This document shows positions 6,984 through 11,255 of a stretch of DNA of 11,255 bases, piece after piece; the first letter of the stretch is position 1, and each line of letters opens with the position of its first letter. Source of the stretch: JABDKJ01 sp039028335 (GTDB lineage Bacteria > Bacteroidota > Bacteroidia > Flavobacteriales_D > JABDKJ01); NCBI GenBank assembly GCA_039028335.1, contig JBCCIF010000101.1:1-11255 (forward strand). The letters run 5' to 3'. The translations under genes were made by a program, and so were the position numbers. The notes beneath the pieces are model-generated. The model was given only the letters and a program-made list of their open reading frames with translations. It was not told where the DNA came from and made no database searches.

Positions 6984-8156
6984 GTGTCTAAACGTGTTGT
7001 CATAGGATTAAGTGGTGGTGTAGACTCGAGTGTAGCTGCCCATCTGCTCATTGAACAGGGTTACGATGTTATTGCTGTATTCATGCGTAATTGGAATGAC
7101 GAATCTGTTATTATAGACAATGAATGTCCCTGGATAGAAGATGCCAATGACGCGAGATTAGTAGCCGACAAATTAGGTATACCTTTCCAAGTATTGGATT
7201 TAAGTGAAGTCTACAAACAAAGAATTGTAGACTATATGTTTTCAGAATATGAGAATGGTAGAACACCAAATCCCGATGTTCTATGCAACAGAGAAATCAA
7301 ATATGACATTTTCCTCAAAGAAGCATTAAAGCTCGGAGCTGATCTAATTGCAACAGGGCATTATTGTCGAAAAGAGAAATTTGAAAGAGAAGGAGAAACC
7401 ATCTATCAATTGCTTTCTGGAAAAGATCAAAATAAAGACCAGAGCTATTTCCTTTGCCAGTTAAATCAAGATCAACTGTCAAAAGCTTTATTTCCTATAG
7501 GGCATCTTGAGAAGAAAGAAGTTCGAAAAATAGCCACGGATTTAGATTTAGTGACTGCTGAAAAAAAAGATTCTCAAGGGCTTTGCTTTATTGGCAAAGT
7601 GAAACTTCCCATTTTCTTACAACAGCAACTCGCGCCTAAAAAGGGACGAATAGTAGAAATTCCATTTGATTCAGCTTTGTACCAAAAAGAGAAGAGTACC
7701 GAACTAAGTGAAATATCAAATACTTTTCATTATCAATCTCAAAATGGAGAAGTTGTAGGCGAGCACGATGGAGCACATTTCTTCACTATTGGACAAAGAA
7801 AAGGTCTGGCAGTAGGCGGAAAAAAGGAACCACTCTTTGTATTGCAAACGGATATTGGTGAAAATATTATTTATGTTGGTGAAGGAAAGGGTCATCCTGG
7901 ACTCTACAGAAAAGGACTTTTTGTCGAAGAGTCAGAATTGCATTGGATCAGAACAGATTGTGCATTAACAATAGGTGAATCGAAAGAATATCATTGTCGC
8001 ATTCGCTATCGTCAAAAACTAGAAAAAGCCATTTTGCACAGAAAGAAAGAAGGCCTTTATATCATATTCGAAAATGATCAAAGAGGAATCGCAAAAGGTC
8101 AATTTGCAGCCTGGTACAATGGTGAAGAACTTTTGGGATCAGGAGTAATTTCTTAA
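6984..8156 (+). CDS. mnmA: tRNA-specific 2-thiouridylase MnmA, GTG start
   Basis: MnmA makes the 2-thio group of 5-methylaminomethyl-2-thiouridine at wobble position 34 of tRNA-Lys, -Glu and -Gln, using ATP and a persulfide sulfur. The 390-residue sequence has the PP-loop 'SGGVDSS' (10-16), 'MRNWND', the catalytic cysteine in 'NPDVLCNREIKYD' (C101), 'ATGHY', 'KDQSYFL' and the second catalytic cysteine in 'DSQGLCFIG' (C201). The C-terminal domains contain 'FTIGQRKGL' and 'GQFAAWY'. An insertion-like segment at about 225-257 makes it longer than E. coli MnmA. The only sensible start is GTG at 6984, because an in-frame stop lies at 6972-6974. A TAAATTTG box sits just four bases before the start. 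The 3' end overlaps the convergent GT2 gene by four bases. Confidence 0.97.
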   Translation: MSKRVVIGLSGGVDSSVAAHLLIEQGYDVIAVFMRNWNDESVIIDNECPWIEDANDARLVADKLGIPFQVLDLSEVYKQRIVDYMFSEYENGRTPNPDVLCNREIKYDIFLKEALKLGADLIATGHYCRKEKFEREGETIYQLLSGKDQNKDQSYFLCQLNQDQLSKALFPIGHLEKKEVRKIATDLDLVTAEKKDSQGLCFIGKVKLPIFLQQQLAPKKGRIVEIPFDSALYQKEKSTELSEISNTFHYQSQNGEVVGEHDGAHFFTIGQRKGLAVGGKKEPLFVLQTDIGENIIYVGEGKGHPGLYRKGLFVEESELHWIRTDCALTIGESKEYHCRIRYRQKLEKAILHRKKEGLYIIFENDQRGIAKGQFAAWYNGEELLGSGVIS

Positions 8157-9109
8157 TCGAGTTTTAACTTTTCTTCAATCAAGTAATTGTTCCTTTCACT
8201 TGAGTTTCTAGCGATAAGTTCGCCTAAAAATCCCGCTAAGAATAATTGGGTACCAAGAATCATAGCTACTAAGGCCACATAAAACCATGAAATATCTGCT
8301 AAGTTCTTCATGCTTTCATCTTGGTAGAGATGCCAAATTTTGCTGATGCCAAGTACCATAGAAATTATGAACCCAACTAAAAACATGATGCCTCCCCATA
8401 AGCCAAAAACATGCATCGGCTTTTTACCAAATTTGCTCACAAAAGCAATGGAAATGAGATCTAAAGGGCCATTTATAAATCGATTCAAGCCAAACTTTGT
8501 TACACCGTATTTTCTCGATTGATGTTGAACTACTTTTTCTCCAATCTTCGAAAAACCGGCCCATTTAGCAATAACAGGAATGTAGCGGTGCATTTCACCA
8601 TACACCTCAATGCTTTTTACAACCTTCTTTTTATAGGCCTTTAATCCGCAATTAAAATCGTGCAGTTTAATACCTGAAACCTTGCGGGTTACGGCATTGT
8701 AAAACTTAGTTGGAATCGTCTTACTAATCGGATCGTAGCGTTTTTTCTTCCAGCCAGAAATCAAGTCAAAGTTCTCTTGCTTAATCATTCGAACCAGTTC
8801 CGGAATTTCGTCAGGTGAATCCTGCAAATCAGCATCCATAGTAATAACAACGTCTCCTTGGGCCGCTTGAAACCCCTCATTCAGGGCAGCAGATTTTCCG
8901 TAATTCCTTAAGAATTTTATCCCTTTTACAGATGGATAGGTGTTAGCAAGATCTAGTACAACACTCCATGTTGAATCCGTGCTGCCATCGTCAATAAAAA
9001 GCACTTCATAGCTATATGAACTTTCTTTGCATACACGGTCTATCCACTGAATTAATTCAGGCAAAGACTCTTCTTCATTGTAGGCGGGAACGACTAAAGA
9101 AATATCCAT
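8153..9109 (-). CDS. Membrane-bound GT2 glycosyltransferase (polyprenyl-phosphate sugar transferase type)
   Basis: The 318-residue protein has a GT-A domain with 'SLVVPAYNEEESLPELI' at the N-terminus, 'VLFIDDGSTDST' (39-45 acidic cluster), 'LRNYGKSAALNEGF' and the donor/metal-binding 'MDADLQDSPDEIP' (D92, D94, D97). 'DFNCGLKAYKK' and 'MHRYIPVIAKWAGF' are typical of the DPM1/GtrB/ArnC-like group. Two transmembrane helices follow at about 232-256 and 274-298, and the protein ends in a short charged tail. By family it moves a sugar from a nucleotide donor to polyprenyl phosphate at the cytoplasmic face of the inner membrane, feeding glycan modification. The sugar is not predictable. It is the last gene of a minus-strand group with two four-helix membrane proteins. 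The stop overlaps that of mnmA within TTAA. Confidence 0.94.
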   Translation of the reverse strand: MDISLVVPAYNEEESLPELIQWIDRVCKESSYSYEVLFIDDGSTDSTWSVVLDLANTYPSVKGIKFLRNYGKSAALNEGFQAAQGDVVITMDADLQDSPDEIPELVRMIKQENFDLISGWKKKRYDPISKTIPTKFYNAVTRKVSGIKLHDFNCGLKAYKKKVVKSIEVYGEMHRYIPVIAKWAGFSKIGEKVVQHQSRKYGVTKFGLNRFINGPLDLISIAFVSKFGKKPMHVFGLWGGIMFLVGFIISMVLGISKIWHLYQDESMKNLADISWFYVALVAMILGTQLFLAGFLGELIARNSSERNNYLIEEKLKLD

Positions 9110-9114
9110 GACAC

Positions 9115-9133
9115 AAATAAAGTGTCTTTATTT
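9115..9133. repeat. Perfect 8-bp inverted repeat in the GT2 gene leader
   Basis: Arms AAATAAAG and CTTTATTT surround a 3-base loop, TGT, in the 30-base gap between the DUF4199 gene and the GT2 gene. A second, overlapping repeat (GACAC at 9110-9114 and GTGTC at 9122-9126) ends immediately beside the GT2 ATG. The two pairings cannot form together. It could be a weak terminator or a translation-affecting hairpin; there is no clear T-run, so a strong terminator is not supported. Confidence 0.5.
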
Positions 9134-9139
9134 AAAAAT

Positions 9140-9655
9140 TCACTCTACCTTGGGTTTTCTTTTAAAAATTAATGCAGCTATCAGCGACCAAAAAGAACCA
9201 AGCAAAAGAAGTATAAAGTAAAAGCTTAATTGAGCTCCAACTTCATATCTTTTAGGTAAATCATCATATTGATCGTATGCCTTGTCGATTTCACTTTCTG
9301 GAGCACCCCAGTTCTCCATCATTTCTATTTGATTATCAAATGCAGCTTCCGCAACAGAATATTTTAAGTCAGGGTCAATTACATTATACAGCGCTATGCT
9401 ATATACCAGAAAAACACCTCTCATAACTGCATAAGTCACTATACCAGTCAAAAAGGCTCTACCAAATGAAATATGACCACCTTCTGATTTTCTTTGATTT
9501 TTTATCGCAATAAAAACAAATACAGGTGCAATAAGAAATTGTAAAAATACAATCCAATTATTCACAAAAAGATCTATCCCACCTAAGTAGGTTATAAGAC
9601 TAATTAAAATTAAAACTCCTCCTGCCTTTAAGCCAAAAATTATCGGTTGACGCAT
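9140..9655 (-). CDS. DUF4199 family membrane protein
   Basis: The 171-residue protein has four predicted transmembrane helices at about 5-24, 35-51, 68-90 and 141-163. A short loop bears 'GGHISFGRAF' before the third helix, and an acidic, helix-forming soluble stretch (about 92-138) separates helices three and four. This architecture and the 'ISF..AF' loop are typical of DUF4199, an uncharacterised family found mainly in Bacteroidota and often beside a GT2 glycosyltransferase. The protein sits in the inner membrane; its job is unknown. The ATG at 9655 gives a sensible hydrophobic N-terminus. The gene lies 30 bases upstream of the GT2 gene and 94 bases downstream of a similarly built membrane protein, so one transcript is plausible. 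Confidence 0.85.
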   Translation of the reverse strand: MRQPIIFGLKAGGVLILISLITYLGGIDLFVNNWIVFLQFLIAPVFVFIAIKNQRKSEGGHISFGRAFLTGIVTYAVMRGVFLVYSIALYNVIDPDLKYSVAEAAFDNQIEMMENWGAPESEIDKAYDQYDDLPKRYEVGAQLSFYFILLLLGSFWSLIAALIFKRKPKVE

Positions 9656-9703
9656 GCTGTTGATTATTGATTAGTGAATTAAAAGTACATTTTTTTATAG
9701 CCG

Positions 9704-9725
9704 TTCGTAAAGAATTATTTACGAA
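9704..9725. repeat. Perfect 8-bp inverted repeat between the two DUF4199-type genes
   Basis: Arms TTCGTAAA and TTTACGAA flank a 6-base loop, GAATTA, in the 94-base spacer between the two small membrane-protein genes. It lies 25 bases after the stop of the upstream gene (9750) and about 50 bases before the start of the next (9655). It could be an operator-like palindrome or a processing or termination hairpin. No U-run follows on either strand, so a standard intrinsic terminator is not supported. Confidence 0.5.
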
Positions 9726-9749
9726 AGTGCTTATTGAAGGATCAGCGGT

Positions 9750-10289
9750 TTACTTGTGACTCATTACTATCAATGCAGACAGAAAAGAATAAAGAACTCC
9801 AATGATTAGTGAAATAATTAATCCAATTGAAAGAAAAGACTCTTTTGATAGAAATTTCATAGCCATCTCCAAGGATTCGGCTTTCTGATCATCTGTCAAA
9901 TTGTAAGCCTCAATACCTTCTACCAATTCCATTTCTTGAGCCGCCATATAATCGCCATAGAAAAAATCGAAGAATAAAAAGAAAATCACCGTGCTCACAA
10001 TACTAGACACCACGGTCGCTACAATGTTGATTTTCAAGGCAGATAGATATGAACACTTACTTGCCCAATAACGCTTCCGAGACCAAAAACAAGATAGAGT
10101 AAGTATGGCAAGAGATATCAAATAGGTTCCAATACTCACCAAAAGCTCTGATCCCTCAGAAAACTCATTTATAAATAATGCCAAACAAATTGAATAGGCA
10201 ATAAGAACTATAATTGGCCAGAATGTAACGACCAGTAAAGAAGCCTTTTGCTCTTCGAATCCTACGTGATCTAAGGGTTTTTCTGTCAT
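9750..10289 (-). CDS. Four-helix membrane protein, probable divergent DUF4199 member
   Basis: The 179-residue product starts with a charged cytoplasmic segment of about 17 residues and then four predicted transmembrane helices at about 18-40, 49-68, 86-109 and 152-175. The loop before helix three has 'CSYLSALKIN', and an acidic soluble helix ('MELVEGIEAYNLTDDQKAESL') joins helices three and four. This layout matches the neighbouring DUF4199 protein (171 residues) although residue identity is low, so it is probably a divergent paralog; a profile search would decide. Inner-membrane location is likely and function is unknown. It is the first gene of the minus-strand group leading to the GT2 gene and is transcribed away from the SRP RNA gene. 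Confidence 0.75.
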   Translation of the reverse strand: MTEKPLDHVGFEEQKASLLVVTFWPIIVLIAYSICLALFINEFSEGSELLVSIGTYLISLAILTLSCFWSRKRYWASKCSYLSALKINIVATVVSSIVSTVIFFLFFDFFYGDYMAAQEMELVEGIEAYNLTDDQKAESLEMAMKFLSKESFLSIGLIISLIIGVLYSFLSALIVMSHK

Positions 10290-10346
10290 TTGAATATTCT
10301 TTGTTTGAATTAAACATTTTTTTTCATGCTAAGAATTGCTTTTTTA

Positions 10347-10354
10347 TACATTTG
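10347..10354 (+). promoter_or_regulatory. -7 box of the SRP RNA promoter
   Basis: TACATTTG is an exact match to the Bacteroidota TAnnTTTG -7 consensus. Its last base lies about six bases before the first paired base of the SRP RNA (10361), which is where transcription should begin. Upstream is T-rich, but no TTG is present at the ideal -33 distance. Confidence 0.65.
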
Positions 10355-10359
10355 CGGCT

Positions 10360-10458
10360 TGGGCAAGTCTTGTACGACCAGCTCCTGTTGAACTCCCCCA
10401 GGGTCGGAAGGCAGCAAGGGTAGACGGTTGTAGCGGTGCGATATGAGTAGCTTGCCCT
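10360..10458 (+). ncRNA. ffs: Small signal recognition particle RNA (4.5S type)
   Basis: This is the RNA of the bacterial signal recognition particle, which binds Ffh and directs nascent membrane proteins to the FtsY receptor. The diagnostic conserved block is present: 'CCCCCAGGGTCGGAAGG' followed by 'CAGCAAGGGTAGACGG', with the GGAA tetraloop at 10406-10409 and the AGCA-containing symmetric loop that binds the Ffh M domain. The ends pair perfectly, GGGCAAG (10361-10367) with CTTGCCC (10451-10457), closing a single long hairpin of about 98 bases. This is the size of short SRP RNAs without an Alu domain. A -7 promoter box lies just upstream and a T-run just downstream. The exact ends are inferred from the pairing and the promoter. 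Confidence 0.96.
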
Positions 10459-10468
10459 TTTTTCTTTT
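10451..10468 (+). terminator. Intrinsic terminator of the SRP RNA
   Basis: The terminal stem of the SRP RNA (3' arm CTTGCCC at 10451-10457) runs straight into a T-rich tract (TTTTTTCTTTT, 10458-10468), so the mature RNA's own closing helix serves as the terminator hairpin. The next gene starts five bases later, so its mRNA must come from read-through or from a promoter inside the RNA gene. Confidence 0.75.
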
Positions 10469-10472
10469 AATT

Positions 10473-11162
10473 ATGGTCATACTCATCACTGGTGCGTCTT
10501 CAGGAATTGGATTGGCTTCGGCTTTATTTCTCAAGAATCAAGGACACAAGGTATACGGAACGAGCAGAAAAGCTTCCATGGGTGAAACGAGAAATGATAT
10601 TGTCTATTTGAAGATGGATATCACTCAAGAAAAATCAATTAAAGAAGCCATAGACTTCCTTATTCTCAAAGAAGAAAAAATTGATGTCTTAGTAAATAAT
10701 GCCGGTATTGGAATGGTTGGGTCTGTAGAAGATTCATCGGTTAACGAAATGCAAGAACATTTTGACACCAATTACTATGGAGCTGTTCGTGTCATGCAAG
10801 AAGTTTTGCCGCACATGCGGAATAGAAGCCACGGAAAAATCATCAACATTTCATCTCTTGCAGGTCTTTTCGGCTTGCCTTACCGTGGAGTATATTCTGC
10901 GGCTAAAGCTGCCTTTAATCTTTTGACCGAAAGCATGCGAATGGAATTACTCAAATTTAATATTCATGCGGTGGTGCTTTGTCCTGGTGACTTCAAGACT
11001 AAAATTAAAACTTCGCGAATTCGGGTTAAAAAAGGAGAGACTTCAATTTACAAAGAAGAATACAATAAAGTTTACGATCTCCTCAATGAAGAGCTGCATT
11101 CATCAGGTGACCCTATTGAGGTAGGAAAACTAATTCAAAAAATAGTTAAGAAAAAGTCGTAA
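10473..11162 (+). CDS. Short-chain dehydrogenase/reductase (classical SDR)
   Basis: The 229-residue oxidoreductase has a Rossmann fold with the cofactor motif 'TGASSGIG' (6-13), 'NNAG' (75-78) and the catalytic set N100, S128, Y141 and K145 in 'YSAAK', with the usual 13-residue spacing from Ser to Tyr. A 'CPGDFKTKI' follows at about 170-178. R32 in 'GTSRK' after the second strand suggests NADP(H) preference. The substrate is unknown. The start is ATG at 10473, giving the canonical 'MVILITGASSG'. An in-frame ATG at 10443 would add ten residues encoded by the SRP RNA 3' end and its terminator and is not credible. Expression may depend on SRP read-through. The length fits a complete classical SDR. 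Confidence 0.93.
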   Translation: MVILITGASSGIGLASALFLKNQGHKVYGTSRKASMGETRNDIVYLKMDITQEKSIKEAIDFLILKEEKIDVLVNNAGIGMVGSVEDSSVNEMQEHFDTNYYGAVRVMQEVLPHMRNRSHGKIINISSLAGLFGLPYRGVYSAAKAAFNLLTESMRMELLKFNIHAVVLCPGDFKTKIKTSRIRVKKGETSIYKEEYNKVYDLLNEELHSSGDPIEVGKLIQKIVKKKS

Positions 11163-11255
11163 TAATGGGTGCTTCCAACTCATGGTTGGGGGCAAAAACT
11201 CCTATACCAGTGTCAGACGCATCACCACATAGCACCAGGAGTGGTCTGGTGCGCC
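11146..11255 (-). CDS. Possible 3' end of a minus-strand gene, cut by window edge
   Basis: After the SDR gene the sequence becomes richer in G+C. On the minus strand it is open from the window edge to a TAA at 11146-11148, encoding a tail of about 35 residues that includes 'LLVLCGDASDTGIGVF' and 'APNHELEAPIITTFS'. It would overlap the SDR 3' end by 17 bases, tail to tail, as the other convergent pairs here nearly do. The plus strand is also open from ATG at 11165, so coding direction is uncertain. I do not recognise the protein. Confidence 0.3.
   Translation of the reverse strand, partial: RTRPLLVLCGDASDTGIGVFAPNHELEAPIITTFS
11232..11252. repeat. 7-bp inverted repeat near the window end
   Basis: Arms GCACCAG and CTGGTGC enclose a 7-base loop, GAGTGGT. 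It is GC-rich in an AT-rich setting. No T-run is visible on either side, and if the minus-strand frame is coding the repeat lies inside it. It could be a chance palindrome or part of a larger structure beyond the window. Confidence 0.35.

Noticed and set aside
9680..9687. TAAAAGTA (minus-strand TACTTTTA) as promoter of the DUF4199 gene
   Set aside because: One mismatch to the -7 consensus and no -33 element at the right distance in very AT-rich sequence.
10310..10534. Minus-strand open frame over the SRP RNA
   Set aside because: Antisense to a confidently identified structured RNA and to the SDR start; no protein-like features.
1..11255. CRISPR array, insertion sequence, prophage or tRNA genes
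   Set aside because: No regularly spaced direct repeats, transposase or integrase motifs, terminal inverted repeats, or tRNA-like cloverleaf sequence were seen on either strand.

Overview
This is an AT-rich, gene-dense stretch of chromosome that most likely comes from a member of the Bacteroidota (Flavobacteriia/Cytophagia-like). Evidence for this: TPR/PD40 proteins of the PorE type, two proteins that look like the Bacteroidota-enriched DUF4199 family, YwqK/MORN-type secreted repeat proteins, a small SRP RNA preceded by a TAnnTTTG-type -7 box (the Bacteroidota housekeeping promoter element), and an absence of clear Shine-Dalgarno sequences. I see no phage, transposon, integrase, CRISPR, toxin island or plasmid signature. 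It reads as ordinary core and lineage-specific chromosome, and I did not find a convincing undescribed system.

Layout. Positions 1-4026 (+): two tandem paralogous envelope proteins with PD40 beta-propellers (the first is cut by the window edge), then a DnaQ-like 3'-5' exonuclease and a fumarylacetoacetate-hydrolase-family enzyme. All four are closely spaced and probably cotranscribed. Positions 4028-5777 (-): a secreted MORN-repeat protein followed downstream by a lipoprotein. Positions 5860-8156 (+): a GT4 glycosyltransferase with a TTG start, and the tRNA 2-thiouridylase gene mnmA with a GTG start. Positions 8153-10289 (-): two four-helix membrane proteins of DUF4199 type, then a polyprenyl-phosphate-type GT2 glycosyltransferase. 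Positions 10347-11162 (+): promoter, small SRP RNA (ffs) and its terminator, followed almost immediately by a short-chain dehydrogenase. The last ~90 bases are richer in G+C and may hold the 3' end of a minus-strand gene.

Functional reading. The window mixes housekeeping RNA and protein-targeting functions (mnmA, SRP RNA, exonuclease) with envelope functions (PD40 proteins, lipoprotein, MORN protein, two glycosyltransferases, small membrane proteins). The GT2 and DUF4199 genes probably form one unit acting at the inner membrane. The PD40 pair shares the TPR / beta-propeller / carboxypeptidase-regulatory-like order of the type IX secretion protein PorE but lacks its OmpA-like end.

The most useful corrections to a naive ORF reading are: (1) the SDR gene starts at 10473, not at the upstream in-frame ATG inside the SRP RNA; (2) the GT4 and mnmA genes use TTG and GTG starts; (3) the first gene continues upstream of the window.
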